Below are positions 30,447-42,262 of a stretch of 64,000 nt of DNA, piece after piece. The stretch is from Nilaparvata lugens (lineage: Eukaryota; Arthropoda; Insecta; Hemiptera; Delphacidae). Numbering within the stretch: position 1 is the first letter of the stretch; each line of letters opens with the position of its first letter. The stretch lies in NCBI RefSeq assembly GCF_014356525.2, contig NC_052516.1, positions 20,354,257 through 20,418,256 on the forward strand, given 5' to 3'. The notes under the pieces are model-generated. The model saw only the letters and a list, made by a program, of their open reading frames with translations. It was not told the origin of the DNA and ran no database searches. The position numbers were made by a program, and so were the translations under genes.

Positions 30447-30745
30447 TTAGGCTCTATTGGCCTGTAGCGGCATCCATTTCTTCCTTGGTCTTCCTATGCC
30501 TCGCTTTCCTTCGGGTTTGTACTCCCATGCTAATATTGGGAGCCTATTGGATGGCATTCTGAATAAATGAGTAGATAAATTTTCCCGATATTTCTTCAGA
30601 ATATCCAATAGCGGTTCTACATTCAATTCAGCTCTTATGTTGTCATTCCTTATTTTATCCAGTCTACTACACCCTTTGACCGCTCGTAAAAATCTCATTT
30701 CAGCAGCTTGTATACGAGATTCAGTTTGTCTGTTTAATCTTTATA
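30447..30745 (-). pseudogene. Non-LTR reverse transcriptase C-terminal fragment
   Basis: The minus strand encodes RLNRQTESRIQAAEMRFLRA, then VKGCSRLDKIRNDNIRAEL, HLFRMPSNRLP and GKRGIGRPRKKW. This is the standard C-terminal block (EMRFLR, IRN.DIR.EL, GRPRKRW) of endonuclease-reverse transcriptases common in arthropod genomes. Only about 95 codons remain. It is a different family from the 23-kb element. Confidence 0.75.
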
Positions 30746-30749
30746 AAAT

Positions 30750-31320
30750 CTCAAAATCATGGAATCTTCTATAAATATGAGCTATATATTTATGCTGATT
30801 TCCATCATGTTAACAGAATCTCATCAACAACAGAATCAATGATTATTATAATGAATATTGGAAGTCTTGCCTCAATTTAGCTCACCTTTTGTTCTATCTG
30901 GGTGTATTTCATTACATATCAAGTAATTCCTTCTGTGATAAGATTAGAATTGTACTGTAGTTGATTACTATGTGAATTGAGTGAATAGTTATTTTTGTTC
31001 GTTAAACTCAAAACCTTATTGCGAAAAGAAAGCATCAAAGTGCACATGAACCATGTCTTTCTAATGAATTCTAATCCGACGAATTCAATATTATTGTATC
31101 AAGAATGAGAGCAATCGGTTGTTTGATCAATCCAATTTGTACCCAATACTGGACCGCGCCATCCAATTTTGTTGAATTCAATTTTGCTGAATTGAATAAT
31201 ATAACAGGGCGTGGTGTGTAATTGCAAAATCCCATCCAATAATAGCGGTGCCCGTGCCAATACACACGGTCAGATTCACTGCAAACTGACAGGACAGGTT
31301 AAATTGGAAGCGTATAAATG
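30750..31320. other. Unclassified AT-rich sequence
   Basis: 31160-31210 has a local repeat of TTGAATTCAATTTTGCTGAA. No gene recognised. Confidence 0.4.
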
Positions 31321-31812
31321 TTACTCAGTAGGCATACTGTCAGCTGAAAGTCATCCACTCCTACAGTGGATTTCACTTATAAATGGCAGCATTAATTAAA
31401 TGGCAACTATTGATGTTGTTTGTGAAGTATTGCTGACACACTTTGAAGTGAACCCAACACACCGCTACCACGCAATATCTTGGTTTTATTCATCATTGAA
31501 AATGTTCACCCCACTCTATGGCTAGATTCACTTCTAACTGTCAGTATCCCCCATATAAATGACATCAATGCTTCCCATTCAATTAATGCTGCCAGTTTAA
31601 AGTGAATTTTACCATAGGAGATAGGACAACAGCAGACAGCATTCCTTATGAAACAACATCAATGCTCCTAATTCAATTAATGCTGACAGTTTAAAGTGAA
31701 TCTTACCATCCGAGAGGGGAATTTGAGCTGACAGCATTCCTTATGGAGCAACATCAATGCTTCCAATTCAATTAATGCTGACAGTTGAAAGTGAATCGTA
31801 CTGCATTGGGTG
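31320..31812 (+). repeat. PAL1 array, four to five units
   Basis: Units near 31330-31450, 31515-31612, 31632-31715 and 31725-31812 repeat the arrangement CTGACAGCATTCCTTATG, CATCAATGCTTCCAATTC and AATTAATGCTGACAG, then AAAGTGAATC. The two right-hand units are about 90% alike at a 92-96 bp period, the youngest pair in the window. Confidence 0.75.
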
Positions 31813-31974
31813 TGGCTGACCAAACAAATGATCAACAGGTTGACAAAAGATGGTGGTGCTCTGAAAACCGGAATAGGTCAACTTTAATTATTATTGGATA
31901 GCAATATCAATTATTGTTATTATGGGCGTGTTTTCACGATGCAATTTTATTCTGCTGTACTTTTTTCATTTTTT
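31813..31974. other. Unclassified sequence
   Basis: Nothing recognised. Confidence 0.3.
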
Positions 31975-32092
31975 AGGCCCGGTTTTTGGGACAAAACTTG
32001 ATAAATCTTTCAGATAATCAAACCTAAAGACTTGATATAGATTTAATAGTATATTAGATCCGATTTTATAAGCGTCCTAGAAATCGAGCTGT
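31975..32092. mobile_element. MITE-D copy 1 (about 118 bp)
   Basis: AGGCCCGGTTTTTGGGACA at the left and GCGTCCTAGAAATCGAGCT at the right form imperfect inverted ends around GATATAGATTTAATAG. A second copy is at 36298. Confidence 0.55.
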
Positions 32093-32094
32093 AG

Positions 32095-33279
32095 ACTAAT
32101 AGATACATGCAGAAAATTCAGATTGCACTCTTGTTTCTATTGATTACAGAATTATTCAGTTGAGAAGGATAATGGAGCCATGAAAATGAAGATAGTGGAA
32201 ATAGATAAAACTTTTTTTAGTTCTTCAATTTTTTTCAAATCCATTCTTTCCTCCTTTGACTCACCTTAAATGACTTGGCCCGTTTTCTGTGATAATAATG
32301 GAACCTCATGCACCCATGGGCTCGATATATAATTATTTAATGTTTCATTAGCATCAATTAGGCCTATATCAGTTGATACTGAGATAAATTATTAGCTGTT
32401 CGTTTAAACCCGGAATAAATCTCATATATGATAAATGCGACTGTATATTCAAGTATTCATGGTTTAGTGTTAAAGGTAGACGATGCATTTAGCCGTAAGA
32501 GTCCTAGGGACTTGGCCATGAAAAATATCAAAGTTTTTTCTATGACTTGAAACTCTGAAATTAACTGAATAAACTGTAGACTGAATTCCTTGTCAAATCA
32601 AACATTCTTTATCGTGAATAAAAAATTCTCTAATCAACTAAATAAATTTGATTCTCGCCATTGGGATTGAATATCCGGAAATAAACTATAAAAATAAATG
32701 ATAAATCATATCAATAAACGATAAACTATAAAACTAACTAATAAACGATGGAATAGACAGAAGATAAACTATAAAAATAACCGGAGACTGAATTTCTTGT
32801 TTAATTTGACTTCATCTATCCTGTTTGGGAAATAAAAATCAACCCCGAATCCTAAATTCCTAAGATCAAGTTCATCAACAGACAGATTTTATTCATTTAT
32901 TGGACCAAGCAAACAACTACAATATTTTGGAAAAACAGGCTACTGCTCAAAACATTTTCTATTTCTTAATTTTGACTCAAATACTCCTTATTTTCAACAG
33001 TTTTCAATCAGATTTCTATAGAACAGTTGCTATCCTATCCACCAATAAGATACAACAATGAGTTCTAAACAAGAGCAACAAAAGGTTTGTGACGAATTTT
33101 CCAGCTTGATAGATAAAAAACACCTTCTTACATTTTTTTCTTTCAAATAATCATGAAAAAATACGGTGGAAGTCTTGAAAGACTTGAATAGGATGAAAAT
33201 ACTTGCCGACAATACTTGACAATAGGAAGCCGTATAAGAAGCAAAAATAAGAGGAAATCAAAAGCGACAAAGCGATTTA
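32095..33279. other. Unclassified AT-rich sequence
   Basis: 32685-32790 has four repeats of the ATAAACTATAAAA word. No gene or known element. Confidence 0.4.
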
Positions 33280-33299
33280 GACTGTGTTGAAATTCGCAA

Positions 33300-33490
33300 T
33301 ATTGTCTGCCATCGTTCTTTTCTTCTTTCTCCTCCTACTCCTCCTCCACCTCCTCCTCCTCTTTCTTCACCTTCTCCGCTCCTCTCCACCATCTATCTTT
33401 GCCTTCATATTCTTATTCTTAACTTTCTCCCTATTTCTCACTCTTTCTTTTTTGCTTCTTCTTCTTCTTCTCTTACTTTTTTTATCGAGC
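33300..33490 (-). repeat. Pyrimidine tract (CTC/CTT)n
   Basis: CTCCTCCTCC blocks and CTTCTTCTTC blocks make the plus strand about 90% C/T. Both strands give low-complexity frames. Confidence 0.7.
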
Positions 33491-33499
33491 CCCACCTGT

Positions 33500-34780
33500 G
33501 ACGGCTCTATGTGCAACAAAGGAGGATAAAATGAAAAAAGCGAAGTCTGAATAAATGAAGGCAATTTATCAAGTCGACTTGGCTGTCTAGCGAAAAAAGA
33601 GACAGAGGATGGATAGCAGAAAATGAAGAGAAAGAAGAACACAAAGAAGGGGTGGATGTGTTAGCAGAGGCAGGGGAGGTAAAAAGAGTATTGCTGGGAT
33701 AGAGTTTTCCGTGAGGTTTTCTCAGGATGGAAGTCAAATATATAGGAGAAGATATGAGTTTAGAAAAAGAAATTTGCTTTGAACAAGGCAGGAATCGAGA
33801 GAGAGTGAGTGAAAGAGTGAGATGCTAGAATAAAAGTAATAATAAAATAAGGTGAACAAATTCATGTCAGTTTCAGCCGAAAGTTGAACTGCGTTTAGGC
33901 TGGCAGGTGGTTTTAAACAACGTTTACCAGCTTTAAAGTTTCAAAGAATGAGAACCTGTTCATGATATGTGACACATTTGAAATAGCCAGTAGAAGAAAG
34001 TGTAATTTCATGAAAGGCAGCTTGTTTTGACGTATTGATGTTAGTAGATGAATAACGACCATAGGGTCGTGTTATGATCGACTCTTATTTTTTAAATATG
34101 TTCTCTTTCGATCTATTTATGAATCATTTCGATTCAGACTTTATTCCTTAGATGCAATATGAGATCCACAAACAATCCTCGTGGAATTAAAAGGCAAAAC
34201 TCAAATAGAAGCTTGAAGAAACGTGTAAAATTTAGTTCTAAGAAGCTCCAAACTGATGTGAGCACTTGAAAACATTAGTTACCTTAAAAATTATTCAATA
34301 TGGGTTCGAAATTTGAAGCTGATTGATCAGATCTTTCGAAACCTATAGTTGAACATACACTCAGATGGACAACGACTTTGGCCGTGAGTCAAAAGTAAGA
34401 ACTCGCTGACGCACTTTCAAGAAATTTGTAGTTGCTACAACTTCACACAGTTTTATATATTATTTATCCCACTCTTATTCTAGAATTTGAGAATATATAT
34501 AATGTACTCCAACTACTCTTTAATTTCGAAACATTTCTGTACATTGGTTAGTGTTTGTTAGTGAACAAATTTTCATCTTTTTTCTATGGCTCAATGTGTA
34601 CCAAAAACACTTAGATTTCCACTTGAATTTTCATTATTAGTTCATATCTGGTAAGTTGGTAGTTGATAGAACTTGTAGAGAAGTTTCCTGATCCGGGTAA
34701 TTAATAGATTAATGTGCTTGTCTCATTTGAATTTGTTGTCCACTATTATTTATCTGTCTGATCGGAATCAATAAGTTTCT
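33500..34780. other. Unclassified AT-rich sequence
   Basis: 33540-33830 is mildly purine-rich. No gene or known element recognised in the rest. Confidence 0.4.
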
Positions 34781-34782
34781 GC

Positions 34783-36210
34783 TGGTGGTCTTCATTCCAG
34801 ATCTTTCAGTAGCCCATCAGGCGTTCCACAGGGTTCAATTTGGGGCCTTTGCTCTTCATAATATTCATTAACGATTTGCCGGCTGTCATGAAGCATTCGT
34901 CTTGTCTGCTGTATGCAGATGATGTGAAGATCTTCAGGGTGATTAGGTCTGAAACTGATTGTCAGCTGCTTCAAAGTGATGTAGAGAGTTTGATTGGTGC
35001 TTGAGAAATCAGCTCAGAGTTAATATTGGTAAATGTGCTACGCTGTCTTTCACAAGACAAAGAGATCCGCAAATTCCCATCTATAGAATCAATAACCAAA
35101 TAATTAAGAGAGTGGATCATTTTAAAGACCTTGGTGTAATTTTTGATCCTGAGTTCAATTTCAATCATCTTGTGAGAAGTTTATGTTCCAGAGCATGTCA
35201 ACAGATTGGATCCATTCGGAGAACCTGCTTCCAATTTAATAATCACAATATTATATAGGAGTAAATATTATATAATACAATACCCCATTATATAAGACAC
35301 TCATTAGAAGTTTATTTAACTACTGCTCTGAAGTATGGCATCCATATCTCGCCTCTCATAAGCTGGAATTAGAAAGAATTCAAAGTTAATTTCTAAGGTT
35401 TGTATATTTCAAGCGTTTCAAAATGTTCTGTCCTTTCAATTTTCCCACAGCTAACTTAAGAGCCATATTTGATATTCAATCCCTGGAAGCATCTAGAAGC
35501 TGTAAATTGCTTTTGTTCCTATATACTATATTGGACAACCGTGTTCAATCAACCTACCTCCTTTCATTGCTGAATATATAATTATGTGTCTTCAGTTTCA
35601 CGGCGTTCCGGCTTCAGATTTCTTCCTCCCCAATGCAACTCCAATAGTCACTTCAATTCTCCAATCAACCGCATGATGAATCTTCATAATTACCATAGCT
35701 TTCACCTAGACCTTTTTCATATGAATCCCAGTCAATTCAAGAAGACATGTAAGCAGCTTCGCCCAATGTAGACACCTATTTTTCCCACGCTAGACTCATC
35801 AACTTACATAGAGTACCATATTTAGTAGTTGACTTCTTTTTATTCTTAGCTCTGTTATCATTCACCTCATTCTTATTCTTAATTCTCAGCATATGATTCA
35901 CATCATTCTTGGAATGTTGTTTGTAATTTCTTGATTCCTCTCATATTGTAAATGGTTTCTAGTATATAGTATAGTCTCTAGTAATCAGTATATTATTTAG
36001 TTTTCAGTATATTTAATTTCTCATAACATTTTTTCTTCACTAATATGAAATAGTTTTTTTCCTTGTTTCTTTCTCTCGTTTTTCAATTTTATTTGTAAAG
36101 TGATTATTGTATTTTTTTTTTTTTTTTTTTTTTGATTGGGGGGCAATTCTCGGGGTTTTCCCGTATGCTCCCATATTGTTGTAAATAAATAAATGAATGA
36201 ATAATTCCTA
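34783..36210 (+). pseudogene. Decayed non-LTR retrotransposon, RT domain to 3' tail
   Basis: The region reads GVPQGSI, then after a 1-nt loss GPLLFIIFINDLPAVM and LLYADDVKIF (YADD at 34912-34923). A second 1-nt loss shifts to CLRNQLRVNIGKCATLSF and KRVDHFKDLGVIFD. After about 35260 comes TLIRSLFNYCSEVWHP, LELERIQ and the usual C-terminus, with several stops. The 3' UTR continues to an (AAATGAATG)-type tail near 36200, with an 18-T run at 36111. The RT style is I/jockey-like and differs from the 23-kb element. The first catalytic Asp region is truncated away. Dead. Confidence 0.75.
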
Positions 36211-36297
36211 AACATTCTATCCAATTCTATTTTACCTTAGCCAAACTGGAATTCAGTTACTATCTTGTTAACTAACTTGATTTGATCTACTTCACCC

Positions 36298-36433
36298 AGG
36301 CCCGGTTTCTGGGACACTTATCCAATCTGTGGACGATGAGTCCATATAAATCTAATAAACAATTAAATGTATATGGATTTAATGTTCCATCGGATTTCCG
36401 AGAAACTAGAAGTGTCCTAGAAACCAAGCTTTA
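36298..36433. mobile_element. MITE-D copy 2 (about 136 bp)
   Basis: AGGCCCGGTTTCTGGGACACT at the left is answered by AAGTGTCCTAGAAACCAAGCT at the right. Internal ATATAAATCTAATAAA and TATATGGATTTAATG also pair. It is the best copy of this family here. Confidence 0.65.
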
Positions 36434-36745
36434 GCCTTTTATTTTTTGAATATAAGCTCTGAGCACCGGTTAGTTAAGTTAGTGGGACTCTATTTGGACT
36501 ACCAACAGAAAATCAATGACATATTACCGCATAGAGTGAACCGCACAGCTTCATCAGCACGGAAATTGACGTAATTTGGAGTCGAGTGACATCATTATGT
36601 GAGGGATAATCAGGTCAGAGTCGGAATTCAAATAACAGCGAATCAGGGATCGAAATGTCAACTGAAACTCTATTTGAACAGACTGCCAATCAACTCAGGC
36701 AACCAACAAATTCTTCAAACACCATTCCGGTCTAATCATTGGTCA
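36434..36745. other. Unclassified sequence
   Basis: Nothing recognised. Confidence 0.35.
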
Positions 36746-36749
36746 TTAA

Positions 36750-37170
36750 TTAGGAGGAGGACCTGGAGAAGGACGGTGAGGAGGAAAGGGGTGAGAAGGA
36801 GGGGGAGGAGAAGGAAATGTGATAAAGAGGAGGAGGAGGAATGGGATAAAGATCAGGAGAAGGAGGAGGAGCAGGAGTTGGTGGGGGAGGAGGAGGAAAG
36901 GGATGAGAAGGAGAAAGTAGAGAAGGAAAGGAATGAGAATAACGAGGAGGAGGTGTGGAAGGATGAGGAGAGGGAGGCGCATGAGGAGGAGGAGTAGGAG
37001 TTAGTGGTGGAGGAGAAGGAGTAGGAGTTAGTGGAGGAGGAGAAGTAGTAGGAGGGGATGAGAATAAGTATTATTGGTGGGATGAGGAGGAGTGGGTAGA
37101 GATGTGGAAAAAAGAGAAGAAAGAGCGAGATAACGAGTTAGAGAAGTATTGAGAATCATTTAATTGAGGA
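36750..37170 (+). repeat. Purine tract (GGA/GAG)n
   Basis: AGGAGGAGG and GAGAAGGAG words dominate, with a 24-bp-type near-repeat GGAGTAGGAGTTAGTGG at 36990-37040. The Glu/Arg frame is an artefact. Confidence 0.75.
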
Positions 37171-37256
37171 AGAGTGAACTGAAGCCGGATTTATTTACAA
37201 AACTCAAGTTACAAAGAGAGGGGGTTCTATGGAGAGGGGAAGGACGAATGGGGGAG

Positions 37257-37481
37257 ATTGATTGATTGATTGATTGAGTACTTTATTTATGTAGATTACA
37301 ATATATACAGGCTTATACACTTGTATACAATAGCTTACAATACAGCAAAGTTATAGATGAATTTACATAATATAGACTAAGAAAATAACTATTGAACTGT
37401 ATATTATATGAAAAAGCAATTTGTAATATAATAACTATAGATAATAATCATATTGTTATGCATCTACATAAATTGGCGGAG
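37257..37481 (-). mobile_element. 3'-end copy of the 23-kb retrotransposon (copy A)
   Basis: (GATT)n followed by the complement of the UTR at 25990-26195, with about 95% identity by eye. It is truncated at the CTCCGCC of the source UTR. Confidence 0.85.
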
Positions 37482-37550
37482 AGAGTGAGAAAAAGAGAGA
37501 GTGCAAAAAGGACAGAGAGTAGAATAGAATAATTGCCTTTATTCAATAAA

Positions 37551-37773
37551 TTGATTGATTGATTGATTGATTACTTTATTTATGTAGATTACAATATATA
37601 CTGGCTTATACACTTATATACAATAGCTTACAATACAGCAGAATTATAGATGAATTTACATAATATAGACTAAGAAAATAATTATTGAACTGTATATGAT
37701 ATGAAAAAGTAATTTGTAATATAATAACTATAGATAATTATATTGTTATGCATCTACATAAATTGGCGGAGCT
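37551..37773 (-). mobile_element. 3'-end copy of the 23-kb retrotransposon (copy B)
   Basis: Same 220-bp UTR end and same orientation, truncated within about 3 nt of copy A. It follows a second tail (TAGAATAATTGCCTTTATTC) whose own end abuts its (GATT)n. Confidence 0.85.
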
Positions 37774-37884
37774 CAATCAGAGAGAGGAAGAGAGAAAGAC
37801 AGAGAGAAAGAAATAGAGAAAGAGCGAGTGTGTATGGTGAAATGGGGAAGGAGATATAGAGGAATATGAGTGGTGAGAAATATA

Positions 37885-37955
37885 AATAGATTGATTGATT
37901 GCCTTTTTTAGGGGCGGCATTAGGACTCCAGGTCCTCTCTGCCACACAACCCTAA
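37885..37955 (-). mobile_element. Truncated non-LTR tail (GATT)n + AAAGGCAAT
   Basis: GATTGATTGATTGCCTTTTT then GGGGCGGCATTAGGACTCC. It belongs with the tails at 8047 and 28433 by its AAAGGCAAT end. Confidence 0.5.
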
Positions 37956-38340
37956 GAGAGTGAGATGAAACAATATTTGAAATTTAGGAAAAAGTGACAG
38001 AGGAAGAGAGAAAATATTAGAGAAAGAGAGATCAGAATTGAGATGAAAAATCAGAATAGAACAGAGTGAGGTAGTTTGAAAGGGATACATTTGTAATAGA
38101 GAGACTGGACAGTGTTGGACAGAGAAAAAAAGACATCTTTGATCGGTGTAGAGCAAGAAAGTAGTAGAATAAAGCTATTAAGAAATTGATATTGTATTGA
38201 TATTAGATCCAACAAATGAGCATTGAGTTTTCAGGCAGTATGGGTTTCTTCTTAATAGTACTCTTATCCTAAAAACGAAAACAATTCAATATGAAGAAAT
38301 ACATAACGTGAGAAATGTAATTCATCATAAATCATTCATA

Positions 38341-38990
38341 CTTAATGATAATAATAATAAACTTTATTTCCAAAAACAATGCATACAAAATAATACTCAA
38401 TCATCTAGAGCAAAAACTAATTATACAATTATGAATATTATATACATTTAATTCTCTTGACAATAAATACTCTCATGCAAGGGAAGCTTTCGTGTACGCA
38501 TGGAGGAGCTGCTGCAGACCCTAGAAACTCTCTTATAGTAAAAAAAAAATCAATTTGTTTATCGAATTCCTTACATAATGTATCCAGTAATTATAACTAG
38601 GAAATGAAATACAAGGCATTGAGAAACAAAAATAAAAGTCACACAACAAATAAAGAATAAGATGAAAGCTAACAACAGAAAAAATAGTAATTAAAATAAC
38701 TATTAGTATTTGAGAAATGTGATCTCTCACTGAGCAACAAAAAACATAGCTTCGACCGCCTCCGGAAGAAGACCGAATAGCCACTCTCTGATCAATCTAC
38801 TGTACAAGGGGTACGATTGGCAAGATCTCACATTGTCAGGCAAATTATTGACGAATTTTGGACCCAAGAACAAGAAAGATTTTTGGAACATGGTGGATCT
38901 TGGTCTTGGCACTTGGTTCTTGGGCTTTACGGAGACATTGAAATTGAGGAATATCAGTAGGAATGGAAACAAAACTTCTACCAATTTTTC
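38341..38990 (-). pseudogene. Non-LTR retrotransposon 3' remnant with (ATT)n tail
   Basis: The minus strand encodes VPRPRSTMFQKSFLFLGPKF and VNNLPDNVRSCQSYPLYSRL, then IREWLFG. This is the terminal block of jockey-type RTs (R...SFLFLGPK.WN.LP..VR...S...FK..LK.WL), ending at 38727. About 350 bp of UTR and (ATT)n at 38346-38359 follow. Upstream RT is absent. Confidence 0.65.
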
Positions 38991-38994
38991 GATA

Positions 38995-41080
38995 ACGCAT
39001 TGAAACTGGTCAACAAGACACCACTAGAAATCTGTATAATTTTAATTATATTAGTAAAATTGACTATAAAAGTGGGATAGGAAATAAAAGAGAAGAGGAA
39101 AAAGGAAAAAAGAGGATGATAAAAGCTTGGAATGAGAAAGTAGAGTGTTAGGAACTGAGGGCGTAAGACAGTGTCTTGATGCTGCTTTTCAATTTATGCG
39201 AGAGTTATGGGAGAGAGAATGAGAAGAGTGATGGGGCAGAGAGGAAGAATATGAGAAATATTGAAAGAGAGAAAGAAGGACAAAAAAGAGAGACACTGAT
39301 AGGTGGACACAGTGCCGTTGATGATTCGTCGAGCAAATTAAGTTTCACTCGCTAATTAATAGGTCAGTTTATGTCACCTTTCTTTCGTTTGGCATGAGCT
39401 AATTTACAAATTCGCCATTCGTTGTGTCTCTTTGGTTCTCTATTCAAAAATGTCTCATGTTTTCTTATCATATCCTGAAATTTACATTCATCAGAATGGA
39501 AGCCTCCAACATGGAGGCGTGTCTAAATTTGTTTGGAAGTTAATCAAGAAATCAAATGATCAAAACATTATCTCCATATATTATTTGAGTTTTCTTTTTA
39601 AACGTCTGATCCTGAATAAATGTGAATACAAACTGAGTAGGCTATATTTCATCACCCTGAAACCCAATACTTATTGAAATTATGCATTTCTTAGTGAAAA
39701 ATATATTGGTTCTTATAAGAGTGTTTTTACATTCACCGACTGAAAAAAATACACTCATAGAAGATGAAACAGAGAGTTTGAAAAATTAATAGTACTGAAT
39801 AGCATAAGGAATAGAAGGTGATATCAGAGCAAATTATCAGTTGAATATCGAGGAGGAAATAATCATCAGAATAATCAATGCTCAATCTCAATATTATCAT
39901 GATTGAGCAAAGCATCATTGAGATAGAAAATTCAGAGAAAAATGATTTTTTTGAAGTGATTGTTTCCGCAGAATTGTTATCAGGGACACTGAAATGGTTC
40001 AAAAACTGGATCGATTGTATTAAAATATATTTCTCAAACTCTTCTCAAGTATTGTTGATTATGAATAGAGCGTACTTGATTGACTCAATATGTATTTTCA
40101 ATATTATTTCAACACATTCCTGTAAGAAAGAGAATTTATAGAGTTTTCGTTTGAAACCAAATGTACTAATGGCTATGATATTGAAATGAATTTATTGATT
40201 GGGTTCATTAAAAAGAAGAGTAGAATTAGGACTTCAACAATGATGAGACTTTAGTTATCTTGTAGTTGAATCTTCTGTGTGAATTTTTATCGTGAGAAAT
40301 TTATTTTTCTGTTGAATTATTTTGAGTTGAATTTATTTTCTGCTACGATTTTTGCTAACTTGCGCTCGGAAGACTCAAATTTTATGCGGGGTTGAAGTAT
40401 TCTCACGGAACTGTATTTCCATTAGTGATGGGAAATACAGGAGTATTTGGGAATATTTCAAACTTGCATTTTCCTTTCCCATGGAATTGAGGTCTGTCTC
40501 CACGTGGACCGTCGTCTCGTTGGTGGAAGGGGGACATAATTGGCGTGGAAAAGTTCAGTTTCAATCAAGCCGCGGCCGAAGTCACAATTAAATCAAAAGG
40601 TAGCCTTGGGCCTCGAGGGCCCAAAATTAACGTGTTAATTTGTTTAAATATAATTATTATCTTTAGCAGTGCAATATGTTAAAATAGTTCATTAATAATA
40701 TTAGGGAAGTGAATGTGTGAGTGTTTGTTGTATAATATTAGTGAGTCTAAAATAGTGTACTGAAAATTCCAATAGTGATAGGATTATAAATTGTGCCATT
40801 TTATTTTCTAGCTAAAAACCTTTGAATGACTGAGTCCAAATTATTCATTGTAGTAGAAAAATGAATAAATATCACGCTATCTTTGTAAACACTTGAACTT
40901 CCAGAAGAACAGTTAGAAGAATCTTACTGGCAGTTTTATTGCAATGAAACGATATAGATTGTTTGTTGTCCTAATTTAAATTAGATTAATTTATCCAATA
41001 ACATTTATAAGTTCAATAGAACGCAAAAGTTTGTTGTTAATAGAGTCCCATGACTCGCTCATCAGTATTTAGAGATCTCT
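38995..41080. other. Unclassified AT-rich sequence
   Basis: I see no gene. 40480-40630 is a GC-richer patch (CCACGTGG, AAGCCGCGGCCGAAG, CTCGAGGGCCC). A short hairpin GCCTCCAACATGGAGGC lies at 39502-39518. Confidence 0.4.
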
Positions 41081-41085
41081 CTTGA

Positions 41086-41297
41086 GGTAGGCGCACACAG
41101 ACGGACACAGTAGGCACGCATCGGACGGATCGGACGTTTAGATTTGATGCATTGTTTTCAATTGGAGTGCGCATACCTATACCTATACGATGCGGATAGG
41201 TATGCGCACTCCAATATTGAAAACAATGCATCAAATCTAATCATCCAATCCGTCCGATGCGTGCTGTCCGTCCGACGACGATCTGTGTTCGCCTACC
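41086..41297. mobile_element. MITE-E: 212-bp hairpin with about 100-bp arms
   Basis: GTAGGCGCACACAGACGG through CATCGGACGGAT, TTTGATGCATTGTTTTCAAT and GGAGTGCGCATACCTAT is mirrored by ATAGGTATGCGCACTCCAAT through TCCGTCCGATGCGTGC and GTGTTCGCCTAC. The loop is only about 14 bp. Such a transcript would fold into a long double-stranded stem. Confidence 0.8.
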
Positions 41298-41299
41298 TT

Positions 41300-41546
41300 T
41301 ATACCCTCATCTGGGGCGGTTACACAATGATAACTTGACTATGTTACATGTTGTTCTGAGCCCTTTGCAGAGCTAATTCCAAGAACTCGGCCTGTTGATT
41401 TCATATTTATGACATCATAATCCGGGAGTGATCACGACCATGCACCATTTAATGAGAGCTTTAGAGTTAATTCTGGGATTAATCAGTCATGGTTCTCCTC
41501 ATGAATATCCTTTAGACTCTCCAGTATTGACTATAGAGCTAATATT
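41300..41546. other. Unclassified sequence
   Basis: Nothing recognised. Confidence 0.3.
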
Positions 41547-41782
41547 GAACACTTCCCCGACATTAATTAATCAAGAAGACCTGATACAACTCCAGCTATT
41601 AGTGATGCTTGATTTGACTTTTGAAATAATATGTATTTATGAATGAATCGAGCGGTCTTTGTCCTGAACACCTTTCAGACATTAATTAATCAAGAAGACC
41701 TAATTCAAAACCAGCTATCAGTAATGTTTGATTCGACATTTGAAATATGTATTTATGAATGAATTGGGCGGTCTTCATTCAA
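41547..41782 (+). repeat. 119-bp tandem duplication, two copies
   Basis: GACATTAATTAATCAAGAAG occurs at 41559 and 41678. The whole unit, ending with TATGTATTTATGAATGAAT and GGCGGTCTT/GAGCGGTCTT, is about 85% conserved. Confidence 0.8.
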
Positions 41783-41870
41783 CAGCTATTAGTTATTCAT
41801 ATTTTCGATGTTTTAGGACTATAGTACTACCAGTTCTCACTTATAAATCTGAGGCTATGACTTTCATGCA

Positions 41871-42014
41871 GTCATGCAACGTTCCGATCCCACTCCGATC
41901 CGTTTACGGATGACAAAGGACTAGAATGATGTATGCCACACATGTCCGTCATGCGATCTGGTCAATCACCATTTAGAAATATCGGACGTGAGTCGGATCG
42001 GAACGTAGGATGAC
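41871..42014. mobile_element. Palindromic element with GTCATGCAACGTTCCGATC end
   Basis: The left end GTCATGCAACGTTCCGATCC, then ACTCCGATCCG, is complementary to CGGACGTGAGTCGGATCG and GAACGTAGGATGAC at the right. The CGGAC/GTCCG vocabulary resembles MITE-E. Confidence 0.6.
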
Positions 42015-42053
42015 AGGTTTGTCCCTTATGTAGCATCCCATGTTAAGAGATAA

Positions 42054-42262
42054 ATTCAAAATTTATAGTTTTCATTCTTGTTTTGGACTAAAATTTTATA
42101 AAAATTGTACACGTGAAATTCTAACTTTATCTTGGACTTTGTCATCTATAAATTTGGAAGAGAAATAACACAAGGGCTATCTTATTATTTAATCTTTCAA
42201 TGTTATTACATTAGTGTCATTTGCATTGTGAATAAAATAAATAAAATGAAATAAATAGATAA
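42054..42262 (+). repeat. Interspersed 200-bp repeat, copy 1
   Basis: TATAGTTTTCAT then TTTTGGACTAAAATTTTATA, TATCTTGGACTTTGTCA and ATGTTATTACATTAGTGTCA recur in order at 48705-48912. It ends with AATAAAATAAATAAA. Probably a SINE or retrotransposon 3' end. Confidence 0.6.

Noticed and set aside
36599..36997. 132-codon Glu/Arg-rich frame
   Set aside because: Purine tract artefact; the opposite strand is equally open.
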